Shown: positions 15,646-23,171 of the stretch, piece after piece
Numbering within the stretch: the stretch's first letter is position 1
Layout: every line of letters starts with the position of its first letter
Assembly: GCA_018268695.1 (NCBI GenBank)
Contig: JAFDWD010001087.1
Span: forward strand, 1 to 33,504
From: Actinomycetota bacterium
Lineage (GTDB): Bacteria; Actinomycetota; Thermoleophilia; Solirubrobacterales; 70-9
Direction of reading: 5' to 3'
Length of the DNA: 33,504 nt
Notes under the pieces: model-generated
Told to the model about the DNA's origin: nothing
Seen by the model: only the letters and a program-made list of their open reading frames with translations
Databases searched by the model: none
Translations under genes and position numbers: made by a program

Positions 15646-15767
15646 CAGCAGCACGGGCCGCTGATGCAGCCGCCCGACGGTGAGGGGTAAGCATCGCCGG
15701 CGGGGCGGGAGGCCCCCGCTTCGACCTTCGCATCGATGACGACATCGTCGCGGAGGATCTCGGTCAT
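15642..15767 (-). CDS. Possible Cys-rich small peptide, 41 residues
   Basis: The minus strand has an ATG frame MTEILRDDVVIDAKVEAGAS ending in PSPSGGCISGPCCC and TAG. Third positions are nearly all G/C. The shape, an acidic leader-like first half and a Gly/Cys core with four Cys in the last eight residues, resembles precursor peptides of RiPPs or a small metal-binding peptide. No ribosome site is seen. The frame is also open far upstream without another nearby start, and no modification enzyme is present. It may instead be the tail of a decayed gene. Confidence 0.3.
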   Translation of the reverse strand: MTEILRDDVVIDAKVEAGASRPAGDAYPSPSGGCISGPCCC

Positions 15768-16118
15768 GCGACCGGGGCCGCGAGAAGCGCGATCGAGGGG
15801 ACGATTGCGGATCTGTCGGCGGACGGCGTACCGGTCGGTGCGCTGCGCGCCTGTGACCCTGAAGCTCGCGATGGCACGCGCCTCGGCGGCTGTGCCAAGC
15901 TCTACGACCTTCAGTCCGGGGACGCGGGAACGCGGGAGGACGCGGCCGATGCGTCTGGCAGTCACGTGGACCGGCTGGGGGCCGAGCGGTCGCAGGTTCA
16001 AATTCGGTCTTCCCGATTCTCGGAGGTCGTCGGCCGATCCCGACGCCTCACAGCAATCGGCGTTCGCCAGGGCGGCGCCAACGACGACCGCGACAAACGC
16101 GATCTTCTGGTGTCGTAG
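15768..16118. other. Non-coding module boundary with GGGGACGCG repeats
   Basis: No gene is supported on either strand, although the minus frame is open with GC-ended codons. It contains GGGGACGCGGGAACGCGGG followed by AGGACGCGG (about 15918-15945) and, 28 bases later, the first displaced copy of the tRNA-Pro 3' end. The first part resembles 18875-18894 (GGGGACGCGTGGGAACGCGG), so this is a recurring boundary layout. Confidence 0.5.
15973..16016 (+). repeat. tRNA-Pro 3'-end fragment, copy 2 (att-like site)
   Basis: It matches tRNA-Pro 11270-11313 at 41 of 44 positions, from the last bases of the 5' anticodon stem through the T-arm to the discriminator A. The 5' half of a tRNA is absent, so it is not a functional gene. 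Such fragments are left at the far end when an element integrates into a tRNA 3' end. The distance from the tRNA end is about 4.7 kb. Confidence 0.85.
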
Positions 16119-18527
16119 ATGAGCATGCGAGCGCGGACCTGGGGAATTGTCGTGACGATCGCACTCGTGGTGCTTCTGGCGGCGGCGTCCCTGGCCGCAG
16201 CGGCACCATTGCGAGGTCAGCTCGACCCGAGCTTCGGTCACGATGGCCGCGTCCTCTTTGGCCACGGGTCCAGCTTTGCCAAGGCGCGCTATGAAGCGGT
16301 CGCGGTGCAGCCCGACGGCGCGGCCGTCTTGGCCGGGCACACCGAATCGATCCGGGGGAAGTTCGTCGAACGGACCGGGCTGATCCAGCGCCGGCTGCCC
16401 GACGGTCGTCTCGACCCGGGCTTTCAGCAGGTCGCCAGCGGAGGAGGCGGCTTCGCTCCCACCGCGCTCGCGCTGCAGGCCGACGGCGATGTCCTCTACG
16501 CGGCCGGCGGCGAGTACACGGGCGCGGTCGAAAGACTGCTCCCTGACGGGAAGCCCGACACCTCGTTCGGCAATGACGGGACGGCCGAAGTCCCGCTCGC
16601 CCCTTACAACCTGGCGGTCGACTCCGAGGGTCGCGTGCTCGTCGCCGGCGGCGCCCCCATCGGCGGCAACTGCCATGACTGCGTGCCCCAACCGGCCATG
16701 GCGGTGGCGCGGCTCAATTCAGACGGCACGCTCGACCGCAGCTTCGGCACGGACGGGATGTGGATCGTGAACTCGCCCCACAGTGTCTATGGCTTCGGGC
16801 TCGGCCTGGCGCTCGAGCCCGATGGTTCGATCGTCATCCGCGGCGGCGGCAAGCTGTTCGGGGTGACCGCTGGCGGCGCCACCAATCTCGCCTTCGGCGA
16901 TGGGGGTGAGGTGGCAGTCGGATCTGGGTTCGGGGCGATGACCGAGTCCGCAGGTGGCGATGTGATCACCGCCGGTGGTTCGGCAGGGTCCTGCTGCCGT
17001 CTCCGCGGCCGGTTCGTGCTTCACGCGTTCCGCGCCGACGGCAGCCTCGACCCGGCCTGGGGAACTGGGGGGACGCTGACGATCCGGGCAGGCGACGTCG
17101 TCGATCCCGTCGCGCTCGCCCCTGGCGCCGACGGCAGCGTCACGTTGCTGGGTGAAACCGCGAAGGCGACGGAACCGGGTGGTTGCAAGGAGTGTGAATT
17201 CAGGCCCTTTGTGGCCCGCATCGACGCAGCCGGTGGCGTCGACCCGAGCTTCTCGAACGATCTTCGTGGGCCGCTCGATGGCGGGTCGGTCGCGATCGCG
17301 GCGATCGCAGTCGCACCGGACGGCGCGGTGGTCGGGGCCGGTTCCTCCAAGATGCCGGCGGAAGGCGAAGAGGCGACCGCGATCGGGTTGACGCCGCGGG
17401 GACGGCTCGATCTCTCCTACGGCCGAGGTGGCTTCGCGAGCAGGCGCGAACCACTCCCAAGCAACACGGTGGCGTTGGGGTTCGCCGCGGGCCCTGGGAA
17501 GAAGCTGGTCGCGGCCTACGAAACCGATGCCGGCGGCAGCTCCGACAGACTCTCGATCGGAGCCTGGAGCCAGAACGGAAAGCGGATCCACGGGTACGGC
17601 GGGAGATCGCGGCTCGTCTATTCCCAGCCCAACCTGACCCTCTCGGCCGACGACCGCGGTCGCCTCTACCGGATCGAAACGAACTCCGACAGCGTCCGCC
17701 GTCTCGGTACCGACGGCCGGCTCGAACGGCGCTACGGCCTGGCCGGGAGGGCGCCGCTGCCCGAAGGCTTCGACGCCCGCCGCCTCGCCGTCAGTCCAGA
17801 TGGCGCCGCTCTGGCGGTCGGCCGGATCGCCGGCGAGGACGAGATGACGCTCTACGAGCTGAGCCCCACCGGCCACCCGGACCGGAAGTTCGGCGACGAC
17901 GGCCTGGTTCGGATCCGCAGCCCGAAGGGCCTGAAGGCGAGGGCGCTGGCGGCGACCTTCGACCGTCAGGGCCGTATCCTCGTCTTCGGCACCATCGAAC
18001 AGCGGACGCCGCTGATCCGTCTGCTGCCGAACGGTCACCCGGACCCGAGCTTCGGCGATCACGGACGGGTCAATTTCCAGCCGGTGCTCTCGACCAAGAT
18101 CACTTCGGTCACCGCCACTCGCGACGGCCGCATCTACCTGGTCACCTCGAGCAGCGGGGGTCGCGAAACGACGCTCGCCCGCTTCCGCGAAGACGGCACC
18201 CTGGATCGCTCGTTCGGCCGCGGTGGTGTCGTCCAATACCAGGCCTCGCAGCCGCTTCTCGCCTTCTTCCCAGGGCCGCGCCAGCTCGTCCTCGTCGCCG
18301 GTGACGGAGCGGCCTTCCGCACCGGGTTCACGCTCCGCGCCTTCCACTTGGACGGCAGTCGGGACCGCTCGTTCGGCGACCGGGGCGTCTTCCGCGGCAG
18401 CCCCGGGCCGCTTGGCGCATTCGGTCCGATCGGCGCCGTGAGGCAACCCGACGGCAAGATCGTGATCGCCGGCACCCGGCGCCCGCGAAGCTATGGCGAA
18501 AAGTTGGAGCTGATCCGCTTCCGCTGA
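16119..18527 (+). CDS. Secreted delta-60 repeat beta-propeller protein
   Basis: An 802-residue exported protein. After a signal peptide (VVTIALVVLLAAASLAAAAP) it consists of about 13-14 delta-60 type repeats. Each has an L-D-x-S-F-G-x-x-G core followed by a strand and a x-x-D-G-x-hydrophobic-x-x-x-G turn, for example LDPSFGHDGRVLF, PDTSFGNDGTAEV, LDRSFGTDGMWIV, PDRKFGDDGLVRI, PDPSFGDHGRVNF and LDRSFGRGGVVQY. Middle repeats are more degenerate. The protein ends soon after VRQPDGKIVIAGTRRP. The fold is a wheel of beta blades; an enzymatic role is not implied. There is no sorting signal or anchor, so it is probably released or loosely wall-bound. It is the only clear gene of the second module. 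Confidence 0.87.
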   Translation: MSMRARTWGIVVTIALVVLLAAASLAAAAPLRGQLDPSFGHDGRVLFGHGSSFAKARYEAVAVQPDGAAVLAGHTESIRGKFVERTGLIQRRLPDGRLDPGFQQVASGGGGFAPTALALQADGDVLYAAGGEYTGAVERLLPDGKPDTSFGNDGTAEVPLAPYNLAVDSEGRVLVAGGAPIGGNCHDCVPQPAMAVARLNSDGTLDRSFGTDGMWIVNSPHSVYGFGLGLALEPDGSIVIRGGGKLFGVTAGGATNLAFGDGGEVAVGSGFGAMTESAGGDVITAGGSAGSCCRLRGRFVLHAFRADGSLDPAWGTGGTLTIRAGDVVDPVALAPGADGSVTLLGETAKATEPGGCKECEFRPFVARIDAAGGVDPSFSNDLRGPLDGGSVAIAAIAVAPDGAVVGAGSSKMPAEGEEATAIGLTPRGRLDLSYGRGGFASRREPLPSNTVALGFAAGPGKKLVAAYETDAGGSSDRLSIGAWSQNGKRIHGYGGRSRLVYSQPNLTLSADDRGRLYRIETNSDSVRRLGTDGRLERRYGLAGRAPLPEGFDARRLAVSPDGAALAVGRIAGEDEMTLYELSPTGHPDRKFGDDGLVRIRSPKGLKARALAATFDRQGRILVFGTIEQRTPLIRLLPNGHPDPSFGDHGRVNFQPVLSTKITSVTATRDGRIYLVTSSSGGRETTLARFREDGTLDRSFGRGGVVQYQASQPLLAFFPGPRQLVLVAGDGAAFRTGFTLRAFHLDGSRDRSFGDRGVFRGSPGPLGAFGPIGAVRQPDGKIVIAGTRRPRSYGEKLELIRFR

Positions 18528-18576
18528 ACCGATGAGGTCACTCGATTGCGGCTACGCGACGTACGCGCCGACGATG

Positions 18577-18603
18577 GGTCCCTTGGTACCACTCGCGGTA
18601 CAG
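18577..18603 (+). repeat. GGTACCAC-type dispersed element, copy B
   Basis: GGTCCCTTGGTACCACTCGC followed by GGTACAG. It shares the core GGTACCACTCG with copy C at 20163 and, in reverse orientation, copy A at 11384. It lies about 95 bases before tRNA-Pro fragment copy 3. Confidence 0.45.
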
Positions 18604-18695
18604 GTTGGATCGTCCGATCCGTCCCGTGCGAACCGAGCCGGGTACGCGTGGACACGTGGGGACGCTTTCGGAAGCACCGGCCACCTGCAGTGGCC

Positions 18696-18739
18696 GGCCG
18701 GGGGTCGAGCGGTCGCAGGTTCAAATCCTGTCTCCCCGA
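18696..18739 (+). repeat. tRNA-Pro 3'-end fragment, copy 3 (att-like site)
   Basis: 42 of 44 positions match the tRNA-Pro 3' end (11270-11313), including the whole T-arm and CTCCCCGA. The sequence upstream is unrelated to the tRNA 5' half. It closes a second module of about 2.7 kb whose only clear gene is the delta-60 protein. Confidence 0.87.
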
Positions 18740-18995
18740 TCTTCGGGAGCCGGCTCGGGGACGCGGGCGTCCGTTCGCTGTCAAGCGGCGGCAGGGCCGC
18801 GAACGTCGGGCACGCCGAGTGAACCTCACACGCTGTCCCAGACTGCGTCTGATTGATCCTCTCCGACCCCTGGAGGGGACGCGTGGGAACGCGGCTGGAT
18901 TCATCCGGCGGTCATGCCGGCCGCGCTTGTCTGTTGGCTGGTCATAACTGTAAGGTTCTCGCCGCTTTCAGATTTCGAGGGTAGGGGAGGCGGGG

Positions 18996-20129
18996 GTGGG
19001 TGCAGGAACCAGGACACCGTGTAGGGCGTGGCTGGCTCGTATCTTCCTGGCGGCGCTGGGACTGCTCGTTGCTTCCGGGTTCGTCTCCGCCGCGCCGGTG
19101 ACCGCCCGGCTCGAGTCGCCGCCAAACGCCAAGCACCTCCCTCCGGACTGCCTGCCGGACACCCGCCTCGGAGATCCGGGACAGGTCAGGTTCGTGGTCT
19201 GGTGCAGCGTCAGGCCAGGAAAGCTGCATTTCGAGATCGAAGCCGCGCCGGGAACCAGCTTCGCCTCGATTCCCGCACACGCGTCGGTGAGCGGAGAAGG
19301 GGCGCACGGCGACTTCCACTGCCTTCCTACCGGAAAGGGCGCCCGCTGTGCCGGCTACGTCGGCGGACCGTTGACCATTCGTGGCGACCTCGGAGTCGCG
19401 CCGGGACACCGCTGCGACCCGGTCCGCGTCCGCACCCATTTTCTGAACGCGGGGGGAGCCCCCCTTGGGTGCCCGGGTGTGCGTCGGGAAACGCTGCGGC
19501 CCCGCCGCGGCTACTACCGCGGTTTCCGCCTCAGCATCGGCCTCGATCCCGGACTGCGGCACAAGCCGGCGGTGCTCGAGCGCCGCATCGACCGGGCGAT
19601 CGCCAACTGGAGGCGCGGCGAGCCGGTCGCCCGGGTCACCAACGCGGAGGTGGGCGCACCGCTGCTTCCCAGAGAGCAGCGGGTGTCCGAATTCAGGGAC
19701 GAACTGCTGGACGTAACCGTCGACGCCCTCGAACGCTGGGTCCCCGACCATGCAGGCGACACCTACGCCGGCTACACCCTCGACACCTCCGGCTTTCCAA
19801 TCATCCGGGTCGGCTTCACCGGTGACCAGGCCGCGCAGCTGGCGGCGTTCAAGCGGCAGACCAATCTCTTCGCGCCCAGCCGCGTCCAGGGCTTCCTGGT
19901 CGCACCGGAGTACTCCGAAAGTCAGCTAGACGACTACGAAGAACAGGTCATCGCCTACCTGGAATCGAAGAACGGGAACCTGATCAACTCGGTTGGCCGC
20001 GGCCTCGTCCCGGACAAGGTCGAAATCGGCACCGAGCACGTGGCCAAGGTGAAGCAACTTCTGCTGAGGATGTTCGGCACGCTCGACCCGTTCCTGGTCT
20101 CCTTCGAGCAGCCGGCCGTACTTCTGTAG
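18996..20129 (+). CDS. Secreted protein of unknown family, 377 residues
   Basis: GTG start with AGGGGAGG six bases upstream. The signal peptide (LARIFLAALGLLVASGFVSA) has likely cleavage near residue 33. The first half has several Cys (CLP, VWCSV, FHCLP, RCAGY, RCDP, LGCPG) that could form disulfides in an extracellular beta domain. A basic hinge (RRETLRPRRGYYRGFR) separates a helical second half. This half contains ERRIDRAIANWRRGEPVARV, GYTLDTSGFPIIRVGFTGDQ and LDDYEEQVIAYLESKNGNL, resembling small alpha/beta inhibitor-like folds (GFTGD...L...F). I cannot assign a family. It starts the third module; a perfect palindrome lies after its stop. Confidence 0.75.
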   Translation: MGAGTRTPCRAWLARIFLAALGLLVASGFVSAAPVTARLESPPNAKHLPPDCLPDTRLGDPGQVRFVVWCSVRPGKLHFEIEAAPGTSFASIPAHASVSGEGAHGDFHCLPTGKGARCAGYVGGPLTIRGDLGVAPGHRCDPVRVRTHFLNAGGAPLGCPGVRRETLRPRRGYYRGFRLSIGLDPGLRHKPAVLERRIDRAIANWRRGEPVARVTNAEVGAPLLPREQRVSEFRDELLDVTVDALERWVPDHAGDTYAGYTLDTSGFPIIRVGFTGDQAAQLAAFKRQTNLFAPSRVQGFLVAPEYSESQLDDYEEQVIAYLESKNGNLINSVGRGLVPDKVEIGTEHVAKVKQLLLRMFGTLDPFLVSFEQPAVLL

Positions 20130-20163
20130 CCCGCCCCGAGCGCCCATGCACGCCGTCGCGGCG

Positions 20164-20189
20164 GTCCGGTACCACTCGTGGTACCGGAC
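20164..20189. repeat. Perfect 12-base palindrome, GGTACCAC element copy C
   Basis: The arms GTCCGGTACCAC and GTGGTACCGGAC are perfect complements with a 2-base centre. It is the most symmetric of three related elements (11384, 18577). It lies 35 bases after one stop and 34 bases before the chosen start of the next gene. It could act as terminator, operator or recombination site; with no T-tract, a protein-binding site is as likely as a terminator. Confidence 0.55.
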
Positions 20190-20222
20190 GCAATCTCTGA
20201 GGACGTGACTAGGCTTGTCCGA

Positions 20223-20765
20223 GTGAGACCTTCTTTCGCGCTCGTCGTCATCTGCGCGGTCTTGCCTGTCTTGTCGGTGGCAGGTTGCGGCGGCTCGTCC
20301 TCTGGCAACTCAACGACCCTGGACGGGGCAACCGGGCCGCCAAAGGAACGGCCCGGACCCTCCTACATCGAAGGAAGCGCAGCGCTCTGTAGCTCGCTCA
20401 TGAAGAAGGCCGCCCCGATCCACGAAGAGTTGGCGGAACTCCGAGGGTCGATCAAAGGCAAAGGCCAAGAAGCGAAGTTGATCTCCGTCCTGAAGGAATA
20501 TGTGGCCCTCGGCCGCGAAGAGGAAATCGACCTCCGGGAACTCGGACCGCCCCCGGTGGACGCGGGCATCGTCAGCCGGTGGACCACCGTCGCCAGAGAA
20601 GGACTCGACCGGCTCGACGAGGCCATAGGAGCTCTCGAAGCAGGCGACGACTCGAAGTTCGAGGCCCGATCCAGTGAAGGCAGCAAGCTGCTCTATAAGG
20701 CGCGCCGGATCGCAAGGAACCACGGATTCATAACCTGCGGCGAAGCAGGAGGAGAGCCGATTTAG
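20223..20765 (+). CDS. Small lipoprotein of unknown function
   Basis: A 180-residue protein beginning MRPSFALVVICAVLPVLSVA with lipobox VAGC (Cys22), then a Ser/Gly/Thr linker and a helical domain. The helices include ALCSSLMKKAAPIHEELAEL, KLISVLKEYVALGREEEIDL, REGLDRLDEAIGALEAGD and EGSKLLYKARRIARNHGFIT. Two Cys (CSSL and ITCGE) may pair. This four-helix layout is common in actinobacterial lipoproteins of unknown role. A GTG 45 bases upstream is in frame but lies inside the palindrome and would put a charged stretch before the signal peptide, so it was not used. Confidence 0.75.
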   Translation: MRPSFALVVICAVLPVLSVAGCGGSSSGNSTTLDGATGPPKERPGPSYIEGSAALCSSLMKKAAPIHEELAELRGSIKGKGQEAKLISVLKEYVALGREEEIDLRELGPPPVDAGIVSRWTTVAREGLDRLDEAIGALEAGDDSKFEARSSEGSKLLYKARRIARNHGFITCGEAGGEPI

Positions 20766-20836
20766 TCGTGGGTTGACCGCGCGTGCCCGGGGGACGGCGG
20801 GGACGCGCCCGGACGCAAAGCGCAGTGCTTTGAGCC

Positions 20837-20880
20837 AGCTGGGGGCCGAGCGGTCGCAGGTTCAAATCCTGTTTCCCCGA
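20837..20880 (+). repeat. tRNA-Pro 3'-end fragment, copy 4 (att-like site)
   Basis: 42 of 44 positions match the tRNA-Pro 3' end, ending TTTCCCCGA then TTCTT, as in the flank of the other copies. It is preceded by GGGGACGGCGGGGACGCG (from 20789). It closes a third module of about 2.1 kb. The 155 bases after it are non-coding, with an AT-rich patch near 20980 and AAGGGAGA before the next gene. Confidence 0.87.
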
Positions 20881-21035
20881 TTCTTCCGACGCTGGGTTTG
20901 GGTGGCGCGGATGAACCTCGACGCTCTTCCACGCGGTTCGGGGGCTAGCGACGTACCTGATCGAATAACCGTCGAAGTTGTCGAAAAAATATTCCGTTCC
21001 GGTCTACGGTCGAGGGAGATCTAAGGGAGACCGGG

Positions 21036-23057
21036 ATGGATCGCTCCACGCGAGTCAGGGTCGTCGGGCTGTTCGTGGTCCTTTTGGGCCTGGCGCTCTT
21101 CGTCGCCTCGGCGCTTGCGGCGTCCCGCGCGCCGAAAAAGCCGAGACCCGACCTGGTCGTCGTCGCGGTCGGGAATGCGCCTCAAGCGACCTCTCCCGGG
21201 GGCAGCTTCACGGTCGGCGTTTCGGTCAAGAACCGTGGCAAGGCGACGGCCGGTGCATCCAAGACCGGCCTGTACGCATCCGTGAACCAGATCCTGGACC
21301 CTGGCGACATCTCGCTCGGCTCCGTCGGCACTCCAAAGCTGAGGCAGGGGAAGTCCGCGCCGCTGAAGGCATCGGTGCGGATTCCGCCGGACATTGCCGC
21401 CGGCGCCTACTTCCTGTTGGCCTGCATCGATGTCTCGCGCGCGGTGCCGAAGGCAAACGAGCGGTCCAAATGTCGGGCCGCGAGCTCCACGTTCGCGATC
21501 GCCGCTCCGGGGGCAGGCCTTCCTCCGCCGGCCTCACCTGGTTCGCCTGGTTCGCCCTCGCCCTCGCCGGCGCCGGCGATCGTTCCGGCGCCGCTCGACT
21601 CCGACGGCGACGGAACGCCCGACGCTGCCGACTGTGCGCCAACCGACCCCGCGATCCATCCCGGCGCGCCCGATCTCCCCGACCTTGGCTTCGTCGACTC
21701 GAATTGCGATGGGATCGACGGCAACGCTGGATCGGGGGTGTTCGTCTCAGCGACCGATGGCCACGAAGGCGCTGCCGGCACGCGCGCCGACCCTCTGCTC
21801 ACGGTCGCCGCGGGGGTCACGGAAGCGGCCGCCCAGGGCAAGGACGTCTTCGTCGCTGCCGGCACCTACGAAGAAGGCTCGGGCGTCTCGCTCCGGACCG
21901 GGGTCGGAATCTACGGCGGCTACGACCCGACGACGTGGACGCGCTCGGTAGCCGACCCGACGACGATCACCGGTTCCCCGCAGGCGCTCTTCGGCAGCTC
22001 GGTGACCGGGGTGACGCTTCAATTGCTGTCGCTACATGCTGCGGCTGATGGAGCCGGCACCGCGTACGGGGTGCGCGCGATCAACGGCTCGCTGATCTCG
22101 CTGGTCGACGATCAGGTAGTCGCCGGTCCGGGGAGCCCTGGCACGCCTGGGTCGGTCGGATCGATCGGGCCGGCCGGCGGCAACGGCGGCAACGCGACGT
22201 CGGGGAGCCCCGGCGCCGGGGGCACGAGCGCCGCAGGCGCTCATGGCGGCGCCGGCGGCCAGCCGGTCGTCGGGTCCAACAACGGGAATCCCGGCGAAAC
22301 GGGCGCCTCTGTAGTGACCGGTGGATCTGCCGGTCTCGGCGGCAGCGGTGCCGTCGGCTTCGGGGTCTGTGCCAACTCGGGGACCAGTGGCGTCAGCGCC
22401 CCGAACAACGCGATCATCGGCGGGCCAGGCTCACCGGGCGGGGCGGGGGCGGCGGGTTCCGCGATCGCCCTCACCGCGGTCGGCCCGACCTGGCAGGGCA
22501 TCCCAGGAGTTCTCGGTGGAGCGGGCCACCCCGGCGGCGGAGGGGGTGGAGGCGGCAGCGGCAGCGGCGATTCGACCTTCGTCCCCTTCTCCTGCGTCGA
22601 TGACCTCAGCGGTGGCGGGGGTGGAGGTGGCGGTGGTGGTGCAGGTGGCGGAGGTGGGGGTGGCGGCGGCGTCGGGGGCTCCTCCTTTGGCGTCTACCTC
22701 TGGAATTCCAGCGCCATCGTGGACGGTGGCTCGATCTCCACCGGCAGCGGCGGCGCGGGCGGATCCGGTGGACCCGGCGGCGCCGGGGGCGGCGGCGGAA
22801 GCGGCGGTGGCGGTGGCTCGCCATCCGGAGGTACGGCCGGCTCCGGGGCTCCCGGCAAGGCCGGAGGCAGCGGCGGCCAGGGCGGCGCGGGCGGTGGCGG
22901 ACCCGGAGGCTGGAGCGTCGGTGTCCTCAAGGCCGGGACGGCTTCGGCCGTGACGCTGTCCGACAGCCCGACGATCGTCTCGGGGTCGCCCGGAAACGGC
23001 GGCGCCAGTCCGGGCCTTGCCGGTCCCTCCGGAATCGGAGTGGGCGTCTACCCCTGA
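21036..23057 (+). CDS. Mosaic surface protein: CARDB, TSP3-like, beta-helix and Gly-rich domains
   Basis: A 673-residue exported protein. Residues 1-30 form a signal peptide. Residues 38-150 look like a CARDB adhesion domain (DLVVVAVGNAPQATSPGGSF, VSVKNRGKATAG). A Pro/Ser linker is followed by a calcium-binding thrombospondin type 3-like motif (DSDGDGTPDAADCAPTDPAI). Then comes a DUF1565-like start of a right-handed beta-helix (ADPLLTVAAGVTEAAAQGKD, VFVAAGTYEEGSGVSLRTG). From about residue 360 the chain is dominated by Gly/Ala/Ser runs like those of mycobacterial PE_PGRS proteins, broken by short strands. AAGGGAGA precedes the ATG. Likely a cell-surface or matrix protein; no anchor motif was seen. 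Confidence 0.85.
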   Translation: MDRSTRVRVVGLFVVLLGLALFVASALAASRAPKKPRPDLVVVAVGNAPQATSPGGSFTVGVSVKNRGKATAGASKTGLYASVNQILDPGDISLGSVGTPKLRQGKSAPLKASVRIPPDIAAGAYFLLACIDVSRAVPKANERSKCRAASSTFAIAAPGAGLPPPASPGSPGSPSPSPAPAIVPAPLDSDGDGTPDAADCAPTDPAIHPGAPDLPDLGFVDSNCDGIDGNAGSGVFVSATDGHEGAAGTRADPLLTVAAGVTEAAAQGKDVFVAAGTYEEGSGVSLRTGVGIYGGYDPTTWTRSVADPTTITGSPQALFGSSVTGVTLQLLSLHAAADGAGTAYGVRAINGSLISLVDDQVVAGPGSPGTPGSVGSIGPAGGNGGNATSGSPGAGGTSAAGAHGGAGGQPVVGSNNGNPGETGASVVTGGSAGLGGSGAVGFGVCANSGTSGVSAPNNAIIGGPGSPGGAGAAGSAIALTAVGPTWQGIPGVLGGAGHPGGGGGGGGSGSGDSTFVPFSCVDDLSGGGGGGGGGGAGGGGGGGGGVGGSSFGVYLWNSSAIVDGGSISTGSGGAGGSGGPGGAGGGGGSGGGGGSPSGGTAGSGAPGKAGGSGGQGGAGGGGPGGWSVGVLKAGTASAVTLSDSPTIVSGSPGNGGASPGLAGPSGIGVGVYP

Positions 23058-23171
23058 ATGTCCCCGTCGCCGCCCGGACCCTTTCTGGGGCTCCCCTCGG
23101 TTGACCCATCGTCATCGCGCGGGAGCGGCAAGCTTGAACTTTCAGCGATCGATGGCGGTATCTAGAGAGAA

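Larger units (their letters stand above)
18528..18995. other. Non-coding stretch holding module boundary repeats
   Basis: No gene is supported; open frames here are read through the tRNA fragment and have unnatural Arg/Ser/Pro-rich products. In order it holds GGTACCAC element B, a GGGGACGC run near 18660, tRNA-Pro fragment copy 3, CTCGGGGACGCGGG near 18755, GGGGACGCGTGGGAACGCGG (18875-18894), and an AT-richer patch (about 18940-18975) that may hold the promoter of the next gene. AGGGGAGG at 18983 serves that gene. Confidence 0.5.

Noticed and set aside
15768..16691. Upstream extension of the Cys-rich minus-strand frame as one 349-residue protein
   Set aside because: The only start lies inside the antisense of the delta-60 gene and the frame runs through the tRNA fragment; composition is shadow-like there.
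18491..18904. Minus-strand frame of 137 codons over tRNA-Pro fragment copy 3
   Set aside because: Arg/Ser/Pro-rich product read across the tRNA fragment and boundary repeats; a known type of spurious frame.
20178..20222. Longer start for the small lipoprotein gene
   Set aside because: It would begin inside the perfect palindrome and place charged residues ahead of an otherwise normal lipoprotein signal peptide.
15973..20880. The three displaced tRNA-Pro copies as functional tRNA genes
   Set aside because: They lack the D-arm and the 5' acceptor strand, so no cloverleaf can form.
20967..21010. TTGTCG...AT-rich patch as promoter of the mosaic surface protein
   Set aside because: No -10 box at the right spacing could be picked with confidence, so it was not listed as a promoter.
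22540..22910. Repetitive GGCGGxGGx stretch as CRISPR or tandem DNA repeat
   Set aside because: There is no constant repeat/spacer structure; the repetition comes from Gly/Ala/Ser codons inside the 21036 surface protein.
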